Assembly (NCBI RefSeq): GCF_037975245.1
Contig: NC_092572.1
Location: 30,539,989-30,603,988 of the forward strand
DNA: 64,000 nt
From: Apostichopus japonicus
Taxonomy: Eukaryota > Echinodermata > Holothuroidea > Aspidochirotida > Stichopodidae
Direction: 5' to 3'
Shown in pieces: positions 53,889-64,000 of the stretch. The notes under the pieces are model-generated. The model made no database searches. It had not been told where the DNA came from and saw nothing but the letters and a program-made list of their open reading frames with translations. Position numbers and translations under genes: made by a program. Numbering within the stretch: position 1 is the first letter of the stretch; every line of letters begins with the position of its first letter.

Positions 53889-54666
53889 GCCGGAGTACCG
53901 CTTACCCTTTTTTTCGATGCAGGTCAAAGGTCCTATGGGGTCACCGGGGGTCACCGGGGGTCAAATTTTGAATAATCTCGTGAACACGATATCTCAGATG
54001 GGTAATGTCGGACCAACATCATATTTGGTCTTCCGGAGTGTCGCTTACCCTTTTTTTCGATGCAGGTTAAAGGTCATTTGGGGTCATCGGGGGTCAAATT
54101 TTGAAAAATCTCGTAAACACGATATCTCAGGTGGGTAATGTCCGACCAACTTCATATTTGGTCTGCCGAAGTATCGCTTACCCTTTTTTTTCGATGCAGG
54201 TCAAAGGTCATTTGGGGTCACCGGGGGTCAAATTTTGAAAAATCTCGTAAACACGATATCTCAGGAGGGTAATGTCCGACCAACTTCGGAATTGGTCTGC
54301 CGGAGAACCGCTTACCCTTTTTTCGATGCAGGTCAAAGGTCATTTGGGGTCACCGGGGGTCAAATTTTAAAAAATCTCGTAAACACGATATCTCAGATGG
54401 GTAATGTCGGACCAACATCATATTTGGTCTGCCGGAGTACCGCTTACCCTTTTTTTCGATGCAGGTCAAAGGTCCTATGGGGTCACCGGGGGTCACCGGG
54501 GGTCAAATTTTGAATAATCTCGTGAACACGATATCTCAGATGGGTAATGTCGGACCAACATCATATTTGGTCTTCCGGAGTGTCGCTTACCCTTTTTTTC
54601 GATGCAGGTTAAAGGTCATTTGGGGTCATCGGGGGTCAAATTTTGAAAAATCTCGTAAACACGATA
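53583..54666. repeat. 542-bp perfect tandem pair (four monomers, twice)
   Basis: Two adjacent 542-bp copies (53583-54124 and 54125-54666) each contain four monomers, one with an extra 10-bp half-site (4 x 133 + 10 = 542). Rare variants AGGTCCTATGG, TTTTGAATAATCTCGTG, GAGTGTCGC and GCAGGTTAAAGG are shared. I found no difference between the copies. Confidence 0.9.
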
Positions 54667-56710
54667 TCTCAGGTTGGTAATGTCGGACCAACTTCATATT
54701 TGGTCTTCCGGAGTATCGCTTACCTTTTTTTTCGATGCAGGTCAAAGGTCATTTGGGGTCACCGGGGGTCAAATTTGAAAAATCTCGTAAACACGATATC
54801 TCAGGTGGGTAATGTCGGACTAACATCATATTTGGTCTGCCGGAGTATCGCTTACCCTTTTTTTCGTTGCAGGTCAAAGGTCATTTGGGGTCATTTGGGG
54901 TCACCGGGGGTCAAATTTTAAAAAATCTCGTAAACACGATATCTCAGGTGGGTAATGTCCGACCAACATCATATTTGGTCTGCCGGAGTACCGCTTACCT
55001 TTTTTTCGATGCAGGTCAAAATTCATTTGGGGTCACCGGGGGTCAATTTTAAAAAATCTCGTAAACACGATATCTCAGGTGGGTAATGTCCGACCAACTT
55101 CGGAATTGGTCTGCCGGAGTACCGCTTACCCTTTTTTTCGATGCAGGTCAAAGGTCATTTGGGGTCACCGGAGGTCAAATTTTAAAAAATCTCGTAAACA
55201 CGATATCTCAGGTAGGTAATGTCGAACCAACTTCAGATTTGGTCTGCCGGAGTCCCGCTTACCCTTTTTTTCGATGCAGGTCAAAGGTCATTTCGGGTCA
55301 TCGGGGGTCAAATTTTAAAAAATCTCGTAAACACGATATCTCAGGTGGGTAATGTCCGACCAACATCGGAAATGGTCTGCCGGAGAATAGCTTACCCTTT
55401 TTTTTCGATACAGGTCAAAGGTCATTTCGGGTCACCGGGGGTCAAATTTTAAAAAATCTCGTAAACACGATATCTCAGGTGGGTAATGTCGAACCAACTT
55501 CATATTTGGTCTTCCGGAGTACCGCTTACCCTTTTTTTCGATGCAGGTCAAAGGTCATTTCGGGTCACAGTTGGTCAAATTTTAAAAAATCTCGTAAACA
55601 CGATATCTCAGGTGGGTAATGTCCGACCAACTTCATATTTGGTCTGCCGAAGTATCGCTTACCCTTTTTTTTCGATGCAGGTCAAAGGTCATTTGGGGTC
55701 ACCGGGGGTCAAATTTTGAAAAATCTCATAAACACGATATCTCAGGAGGGTAATGTCCGACCAACTTCGGAATTGGTCTGCCGGAGAACCGCTTACCCTT
55801 TTTTCGATGCAGGTCAAAGGTCATTTGGGGTCACCGGGGGTCAAATTTTAAAAAATCTCGTAAACACGATATCTCAGATGGGTAATGTCGGACCAACTTC
55901 ATATTTGGTCTTCCGGAGTATCGCCTACCCTTTTTTTCGATGCAGGTCAAAGGTCATTTGGGGTCACCGGAGGTCAAATTTTAAAAAATCTCGTAAACAC
56001 GATATCTCAGGTAGGTAATGTCGAACCAACTTCAGATTTGGTCTGCCGGAGTCCCGCTTACCCTTTTTTTCGATGCAGGTCAAAGGTCATTTCGGGTCAT
56101 CGGGGGTCAAATTTTAAAAAATCTCGTAAACACGATATCTCAGGTGGGTAATGTCCGACCAACATCGGAAATGGTCTGCCGGAGAATAGCTTACCCTTTT
56201 TTTTCGATACAGGTCAAAGGTCATTTCGGGTCACCGGGGGTCAAATTTTAAAAAATCTCGTAAACACGATATCTCAGATGGGTAATGTCGGACCAACATC
56301 ATATTTGGTCTTCCGGAGTATCGCCTACCCTTTTTTTCGATGCAGGTCAAAGGTCATTTCGGGTCACAGTTGGTCAAATTTTAAAAAATCTCGTAAACAC
56401 GATATCTCAGGTGGGTAATGTCCGACCAACTTCATATTTGGTCTGCCGAAGTATCGCTTACCCTTTTTTTTCGATGCAGGTCAAAGGTCATTTGGGGTCA
56501 CCGGGGGTCAAATTTTGAAAAATCTCGTAAACACGATATCTCAGGAGGGTAATGTCCGACCAACTTCGGAATTGGTCTGCCGGAGAACCGCTTACCCTTT
56601 TTTCGATGCAGGTCAAAGGTCATTTGGGGTCACCGGGGGTCAAATTTTAAAAAATCTCGTAAACACGATATCTCAGATGGGTAATGTCGGACCAACATCA
56701 TATTTGGTCT
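54667..56710. repeat. 2.04-kb block in satellite B, right copy (partner 51845-53888)
   Basis: This copy follows directly after the 542-bp tandem pair. It repeats the monomer order found 2,822 bp upstream, ending where the partner has GGTCTGCCGGAG and this copy has GGTCTTCCGAAG. Confidence 0.87.
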
Positions 56711-59700
56711 TCCGAAGTATCGCCTACCCTTTTTTTCGATGCAGGTCAAAGGTCATTTGGGGTCACCGGAGGTCAAATTTTAAAAAATCTCGTAAACACG
56801 ATATCTCAGGTAGGTAATGTCGAACCAACTTCAGATTTGGTCTGCCGGAGTCCCGCTTACCCTTTTTTTCGATGCAGGTCAAAGGTCATTTCGGGTCATC
56901 GGGGGTCAAATTTTAAAAAATCTCGTAAACACGATATCTCAGGTGGGTAATGTCCGACCAACATCGGAAATGGTCTGCCGGAGAATAGCTTACCCTTTTT
57001 TTCGATACAGGTCAAAGGTCATTTCGGGTCACCGGGGGTCAAATTTTAAAAAATCTCGTAAACACGATATCTCAGGTGGGTAATGTCGAACCAACTTCAT
57101 ATTTGGTCTTCCGGAGTACCGCTTACCCTTTTTTTTCGATGCAGGTCAAAGGTCATTTCGGGTCACAGTTGGTCAAATTTTAAAAAATCTCGTAAACACG
57201 ATATCTCAGGTGGGTAATGTCGGACCAACTTCATATTTGGTCTGCCGAAGTATCGCTTACCCTTTTTTTCGATGCAGGTCAAAGGTCATTTGGGGTCACC
57301 GGGGGTCAAATTTTGAAAAATCTCGTAAACTCGATATCTCAGGAGGGTAATGTCCGACCAACTTCGGAATTGGTCTGCCGGAGAACCGCTTACCCTTTTT
57401 TCGATGCAGGTCAAAGGTCATTTGGGGTCACCGGGGGTCAAATTTTAAAAAATCTCGTAAACAAGATATCTCAGATGGGTAATGTCGGACCAACATCATA
57501 TTTGGTCTTCCGGAGTATCGCCTACCCTTTTTTTCGATGCAGGTCAAAGGTCATTTCGGGTCACCGGGGGTCAAATTTGAAAAAATCTCGTAAACACGAT
57601 ATCTCAGGTGGGTAATGTCGGACCAACATCATATTTGGTCTGCCGGAGTACCGCCTACCCTTTTTTTCGATGCAGGTCAAAGGTCCTATGGGGTCACCGG
57701 GGGTCACCGGGGGTCAAATTTTGAATAATCTCGTGAACACGATATCTCAGGTTGGTAATGTCGGACCAACTTCATATTTGGTCTTCCGGAGTATCGCTTA
57801 CCTTTTTTTTCGATGCAGGTCAAAGGTCATTTGGTGTCACCGGGGGTCAAATTTGAAAAATCTCGTAAACACGATATCTCAGGTGGGTAATGTCGGACTA
57901 ACATCATATTTGGTCTGCCGGAGTATCGCTTACCCTTTTTTTCGTTGCAGGTCAAAGGTCATTTGGGGTCATTTGGGGTCACCGGGGGTCAAATTTTAAA
58001 AAATCTCGTAAACACGATATCTCAGGTGGGTAATGTCCGACCAACATCATATTTGGTCTGCCGGAGTACCGCTTACCTTTTTTTCGATGCAGGTCAAAGG
58101 TCATTTGGGGTCACCGGGGGTCAATTTTAAAAAATCTCGTAAACACGATATCTCAGGTGGGTAATGTCCGACCAACTTCGGAATTGGTCTGCCGGAGTAC
58201 CGCTTACCCTTTTCTTTCGATGCAGGTCAAAGGTCATTTGGGGTCACCGGGGGTCAAATTTTAAAAAATCTCGTAAACACGATATCTCAGGTGGGTAATG
58301 TCCGACCAACATCATATTTGGTCTGCCGGAGTACCGCTTACCTTTTTTTCGATGCAGGTCAAAGGTCATTTGGGGTCACCGGGGGTCAATTTTAAAAAAT
58401 CTCGTAAACACGATATCTCAGGTGGGTAATGTCCGACCAACTTCGGAATTGGTCTGCCGGAGTCCCGCTTACCCTTTTTTTCGATGCAGGTCAAAGGTCA
58501 TTTGGGGTCACTGGGGGTCAAATTTTAAAAAATCTCGTAAACACGATATCTCAGGTTGGTAATGTCGAACCAACTTCATATTTGGTCTTCCGGAGTACCG
58601 CTTACCCTTTTTTTTCGATGCAGGTCAAAGGTCATTTCGGGTCACAGTTGGTCAAATTTTAAAAAATCTCGTAAACACGATATCTCAGGTGGGTAATGTC
58701 GAACCAACTTCATATTTGGTCTTCCGGAGTACCGCTTACCCTTTTTTTTCGATGCAGGTCAAAGGTCATTTCGGGTCACAGTTGGTCAAATTTTAAAAAA
58801 TCTCGTAAACACGATATCTCAGGTGGGTAATGTCGGACCAACTTCATATTTGGTCTGCCGAAGTATCGCTTACCCTTTTTTTCGATGCAGGTCAAAGGTC
58901 ATTTGGGGTCACCGGGGGTCAAATTTTGAAAAATCTCGTAAACTCGATATCTCAGGAGGGTAATGTCCGACCAACTTCGGAATTGGTCTGCCGGAGAACC
59001 GCTTACCCTTTTTTCGATGCAGGTCAAAGGTCATTTGGGGTCACCGGGGGTCAAATTTTAAAAAATCTCGTAAACACGATATCTCAGATGGGTAATGTCG
59101 GACCAACATCATATTTGGTCTTCCGGAGTATCGCCTACCCTTTTTTTCGATGCAGGTCAAAGGTCATTTGGGGTCATCGGGGGTCAAATTTTGAAAAATC
59201 TCGTAAACTCGATATCTCAGGTGAGTAATGTCGGACCAACATCATATTTGGTCTTCCGGAGTACCGCTTACCCTTTTTTTCGTTGCAGGTCAAAGGTCAT
59301 TTGGGGTCACCGGGGGGTCAAATTTTAAAAAATCTCGTAAACACGATATCTCAGGTGGGTAATGTCGGACCAACATCATATTTGGTCTGCCGGAGTACCG
59401 CTTACCCTTTTTTTCGATGCAGGTCAAAGGTCATATGGGGTCACCGGGGGTCACCGGGGGTCAAATTTTGAATAATCTCGTAAACACGATATCTCAGATG
59501 GGTAATGTCGGACCAACATCATATTTGGTCTTCCGGAGTATCGCTTACCCTTTTTTTCGATGCAGGTTAAAGGTCATTTGGGGTCATCGGGGGTCAAATT
59601 TTGAAAAATCTCGTAAACACGATATCTCAGGTGGGTAATATCGGACCAACATCATATTTGGTCTTCCGGAGTACCGCTTACCCTTTTTTTCGATGCAGGT

Positions 59701-60289
59701 CAAAGGTCATTTGGGGTCACCGGGGGTCAATTTTAAAAAATCTCGTAAACACGATATCTCAGGTGGGTAATGTCCGACCAACTTCGGAATTGGTCTGCCG
59801 GAGTACCGCTTACCCTTTTTTTCGATGCAGGTCAAAGGTCATTTGGGGTCACCGGAGGTCAAATTTTAAATAATCTCGTAAACACGATATCTCAGGTAGG
59901 TAATGTCGAACCAACTTCAGATTTGGTCTGCCGGAGTCCCGCTGACCCTTTTTTTCGATGCAGGTCAAAGGTCATTTCGGGTCATCGGGGGTCAAATTTT
60001 AAAAAATCTCGTAAACACGATATCTCAGGTGGGTAATGTCCGACCAACATCGGAAATGGTCTGCCGGAGAATAGCTTACCCTTTTTTTCGATACAGGTCA
60101 AAGGTCATTGCGGATCACCGGGGGTCAAATTTTAAAAAATCTCGTAAACACGATATCTCAGGTGGGTAATGTCGAACCAACTTCATATTTGGTCTTCCGG
60201 AGTACCGCTTACCCTTTTTTTTCGATGCAGGTCAAAGGTCATTTCGGGTCACAGTTGGTCAAATTTTAAAAAATCTCGTAAACACGATA
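56711..60289. repeat. Satellite B, mixed higher-order region
   Basis: These are monomers in orders related to the neighbouring blocks. The stretch 57670-58130 matches 51770-52230 at a 5,900-bp offset. A group starting with the GGTCTGCCGAAG monomer and followed by the CTCAGGAGGG monomer occurs at 57208-57600, 58821-59220, 60290-60690 and 62301-62700. No other sequence is present. Confidence 0.83.
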
Positions 60290-63200
60290 TCTCAGGTGGG
60301 TAATGTCGGACCAACTTCATATTTGGTCTGCCGAAGTATCGCTTACCCTTTTTTTCGATGCAGGTCAAAGGTCATTTGGGGTCACCGGGGGTCAAATTTT
60401 GAAAAATCTCGTAAACTCGATATCTCAGGAGGGTAATGTCCGACCAACTTCGGAATTGGTCTGCCGGAGAACCGCGTACCCTTTTTTCGATGCAGGTCAA
60501 AGGTCATTTCGGGTCACCGGGGGTCAAATTTTAAAAAATCTCGTAAACACGATATCTCAGATGGGTAATGTCGGACCAACATCATATTTGGTCTTCCGGA
60601 GTATCGCCTACCCTTTTTTTCGATGCAGGTCAAAGGTCATTTGGGGTCATCGGGGGTCAAATTTTGAAAAATCTCGTAAACTCGATATCTCAGGTGGGTA
60701 ATGTCGGACCAACATCATATTTGGTCTTCCGGAGTACCGCTTACCCTTTTTTTCGTTGCAGGTCAAAGGTCATTTTGGGTCACCGGGGGTCAAATTTGAA
60801 AAAATCTCGTAAACACGATATCTCAGGTGGGTAATGTCGGACCAACATCATATTTGGTCTGCCGGAGTACCGCTTACCCATTTTTTCGATGCAGGTCAAA
60901 GGTCATATGGGGTCACCGGGGGTCAAATTTTGAATAATCTCGTGAACACGATATCTCAGATGGGTAATGTCGGACCAACATCATATTTGGTCTTCCGGAG
61001 TATCGCTTACCCTTTTTTTCGATGCAGGTTAAAGGTCATTTGGGGTCATCGGGGGTCAAATTTTGAAAAATCTCGTAAACACGATATTTCAGGTGGGTAA
61101 TGTCGGACCGACTTCATATTTGGTCTTCCGGAGTATCGCTTACCTTTTTTTTCGATGCAGGTCAAAGGTCATTTGGGGTCACCGGGGGGTCAAATTTGAA
61201 AAATCTCGTAAACACGATATCTCAGGTGGGTAATGTCGAACCAACTTCATAATTGGTCTTCCGGAGTACCGCTTACCCTTTTTTCGATGCAGGTCAAAGG
61301 TCATTTGGGGTCACCGGGGGTCAAATTTTTAAAAATCTCGTAAACACGATATCTCAGGTGGGTAATGTCGAACCAACTTCGGAATTGGTCTGCCGGAGAA
61401 CCGCTTACCCTTTTTTTCGATGCAGGTCAAAGGTGATTTGGGGTCACCGGGGGTCACCGAGGGTCAAATTTTGAAAATATCGTAAACACGATATCTCAGG
61501 TGGGTAATGTCGGATCAACTTCATATTTGGTCTTCCGGAGTATCGCTTACCCTTTTTTTCGATGCAGTTCAAAGGTCATTTGGGGTCATCGGGGGTCAAA
61601 TTTTGAAAAATCTCGTAAACTCGATATCTCAGGTGGGTATTGTCCGACCAACTTCAGAATTGGTCTGCCGGAGAACCGCTTACCCTTTTTTTCGATGCAG
61701 GTCAAAGGTCATTTGGGGTCACCGGGGGTCAAATTTGAAAAATCTCGTAAACACGATATCTCAGGTGGGTAATGTCGGACCAACATCATATTTGGTCTGC
61801 CGGAGTATCGCTTACCCTTTTTTTGGTTGCAGGTCAAAGGTCATTTGGGGTCATTTGGGGTCACCGGGGGTCAAATTTTAAAAAATCTCGTAAACACGAT
61901 ATCTCAGGTGGGTAATGTCCGACCAACTTCGGAATTGGTCTGCCGGAGTACCGCTTACCCTTTTTTTCGATGCAGGTCAAAGGTCATTTGGGGTCACCGG
62001 AGGTCAAATTTTAAAAAATCTCGTAAACACGATATCTCAGGTGGGTAATGTCCGACCAACTTCGGAATTGGTCTGCCGGAGTACCGCTTACCCTTTTTTT
62101 CGATGCAGGTCAAAGGTCATTTGGGGTCACCGGAGGTCAAATTTTAAAAAATCTCGTTAACACGATATCTCAGGTAGGTAATGTCGAACCAACTTCAGAT
62201 TTGGTCTGCCGGAGACCCGCTTACCCTTTTTTTCGATGCAGGTCAAAGGTCATTTCGGGTCATCGGGGGTCAAATTTTAAAAAATATCGTAAACACGATA
62301 TCTCAGGTGGGTAATGTCGGACCAACTTCATATTTGGTCTGCCGAAGTATCGCTTACCCTTTTTTTCGATGCAGGTCAAAGGTCATTTGGGGTCACCGGG
62401 GGTCAAATTTTGAAAAATCTCGTAAACTCGATATCTCAGGAGGGTAATGTCCGACCAACTTCGGAATTGGTCTGCCGGAGAACCGCGTACCCTTTTTTCG
62501 ATGCAGGTCAAAGGTCATTTCGGGTCACCGGGGGTCAAATTTTAAAAAATCTCGTAAACACGATATCTCAGATGGGTAATGTCGGACCAACATCATATTT
62601 GGTCTTCCGGAGTATCGCCTACCCTTTTTTTCGATGCAGGTCAAAGGTCATTTGGGGTCATCGGGGGTCAAATTTTGAAAAATCTCGTAAACTCGATATC
62701 TCAGGTGGGTAATGTCGGACCAACATCATATTTGGTCTTCCGGAGTACCGCTTACCCTTTTTTTCGTTGCAGGTCAAAGGTCATTTTGGGTCACCGGGGG
62801 TCAAATTTGAAAAAATCTCGTAAACACGATATCTCAGGTGGGTAATGTCGGACCAACATCATATTTGGTCTGCCGGAGTACCGCTTACCCATTTTTTCGA
62901 TGCAGGTCAAAGGTCATATGGGGTCACCGGGGGTCAAATTTTGAATAATCTCGTGAACACGATATCTCAGATGGGTAATGTCGGACCAACATCATATTTG
63001 GTCTTCCGGAGTATCGCTTACCCTTTTTTTCGATGCAGGTTAAAGGTCATTTGGGGTCATCGGGGGTCAAATTTTGAAAAATCTCGTAAACACGATATTT
63101 CAGGTGGGTAATGTCGGACCGACTTCATATTTGGTCTTCCGGAGTATCGCTTACCTTTTTTTTCGATGCAGGTCAAAGGTCATTTGGGGTCACCGGGGGG

Positions 63201-64000
63201 TCAAATTTGAAAAATCTCGTAAACACGATATCTCAGGTGGGTAATGTCGAACCAACTTCATAATTGGTCTTCCGGAGTACCGCTTACCCTTTTTTCGATG
63301 CAGGTCAAAGGTCATTTGGGGTCACCGGGGGTCAAATTTTTAAAAATCTCGTAAACACGATATCTCAGGTGGGTAATGTCGAACCAACTTCGGAATTGGT
63401 CTGCCGGAGAACCGCTTACCCTTTTTTTCGATGCAGGTCAAAGGTGATTTGGGGTCACCGGGGGTCACCGAGGGTCAAATTTTGAAAATATCGTAAACAC
63501 GATATCTCAGGTGGGTAATGTCGGATCAACTTCATATTTGGTCTTCCGGAGTATCGCTTACCCTTTTTTTCGATGCAGTTCAAAGGTCATTTGGGGTCAT
63601 CGGGGGTCAAATTTTGAAAAATCTCGTAAACTCGATATCTCAGGTGGGTATTGTCCGACCAACTTCAGAATTGGTCTGCCGGAGAACCGCTTACCCTTTT
63701 TTTCGATGCAGGTCAAAGGTCATTTGGGGTCACCGGGGGTCAAATTTGAAAAATCTCGTAAACACGATATCTCAGGTGGGTAATGTCGGACCAACATCAT
63801 ATTTGGTCTGCCGGAGTATCGCTTACCCTTTTTTTGGTTGCAGGTCAAAGGTCATTTGGGGTCATTTGGGGTCACCGGGGGTCAAATTTTAAAAAATCTC
63901 GTAAACACGATATCTCAGGTGGGTAATGTCCGACCAACTTCGGAATTGGTCTGCCGGAGTACCGCTTACCCTTTTTTTCGATGCAGGTCAAAGGTCATTT
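60290..64000. repeat. 2,011-bp higher-order tandem repeat (second copy cut by window end)
   Basis: The first unit is 60290-62300, about fifteen monomers. The second begins at 62301 and runs to the window end, with 1,700 bp visible. Private variants appear in both copies at the same place: ACCGCGTACCC, TTACCCATTTTTTCG, CGATATTTCAGG, GTCGGACCGACTTC, GCAGTTCAAAGG and TTTTTTTGGTTGC. I saw no difference in the stretches I compared base by base, so the duplication is recent or is an assembly artefact. Confidence 0.9.

Larger units (their letters stand above)
43438..64000. repeat. Satellite B: 133-bp tandem array
   Basis: About 150 head-to-tail monomers of 133 bp run to the window end, where the array is cut. 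Taking TCTCAGG as base 1, the landmarks are GTAATGTCGGACCAAC (11-26), a polymorphic stretch with TCATATTT or TCGGAATT alleles (about 28-35), GGTCTGCCGGAGTACCGC (36-53), CCC plus a run of six to eight T (58-66), AGGTCAAAGGTCA (73-85), GGGTCA (90-95), GGGTCA (100-105), GTAAACA (122-128), and an EcoRV-type GATATC spanning the monomer boundary. Length varies mainly in the T-run and by 10-bp additions of CCGGGGGTCA or TTTGGGGTCA. It shares no recognisable sequence with satellite A. It is not a known rRNA, tRNA or SINE as far as I can tell. Confidence 0.97.

Noticed and set aside
43438-64000. Pol III gene or SINE, because each B monomer has a run of six to eight T
   Set aside because: No A-box/B-box pair is recognisable, there is no poly-A tail or target-site duplication, and the units are strictly head-to-tail.
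1-64000. tRNA, rRNA, telomere repeat or transposon remnant
   Set aside because: I saw no cloverleaf sequence, conserved rRNA core, TTAGGG-like tract, terminal repeat or transposase or polymerase motif anywhere. Every stretch I inspected belongs to one of the two satellites.

Overview
The window is non-coding tandem-repeat DNA from end to end. I see no gene, RNA gene, transposon or unique sequence. It is almost certainly eukaryotic heterochromatin: a pericentromeric, subtelomeric or other large satellite block. The organism cannot be identified from this sequence. Two unrelated satellite families meet at one sharp junction, at 43437/43438.

Satellite A (1-43437) is built from a 22-bp monomer (halves ATTCGATTGAT and CGGTGTCGAAC), roughly 1,950-2,000 copies. 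Shorter monomers of 18, 17 and 12 bp and a 23-bp form are mixed in. Monomer variants recur in a fixed order, giving nested higher-order structure: a 198-bp pair, a 282-bp pair, a 39-bp doublet seen four times, a 0.85-kb pair, a ~3.1-3.6-kb tandem pair, a ~2.7-kb pair about 21.8 kb apart, and a ~6.9-kb pair about 8.6 kb apart. The array runs off the left edge. The minus strand of the monomer has no stop codon in any phase, so open frames of up to 973 codons appear by arithmetic alone.

Satellite B (43438-64000) is a 133-bp monomer with about 150 head-to-tail copies, and it runs off the right edge. Nearly every monomer carries a perfect AGGTCA-A-AGGTCA (the DR1 arrangement of nuclear-receptor half-sites). 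Two GGGTCA half-sites follow at exact 4-bp spacing (DR4-like), then a forkhead-type GTAAACA inside a short inverted repeat. The array expands by 10-bp steps, each adding one half-site plus its spacer. One monomer has seven half-sites and five G-runs that fit a G-quadruplex pattern. B also has its own higher-order repeats: a 542-bp tandem pair, a 2,011-bp tandem pair cut by the window edge, and copies 1,473 and 2,822 bp apart.

The best candidate for something new is satellite B as a dense, possibly functional array of nuclear-receptor and forkhead sites. Next is satellite A as a multi-scale duplication record with an HSF-like dyad and a stop-free strand. Any function is inference; the motifs, spacings and repeat coordinates were read directly from the sequence.
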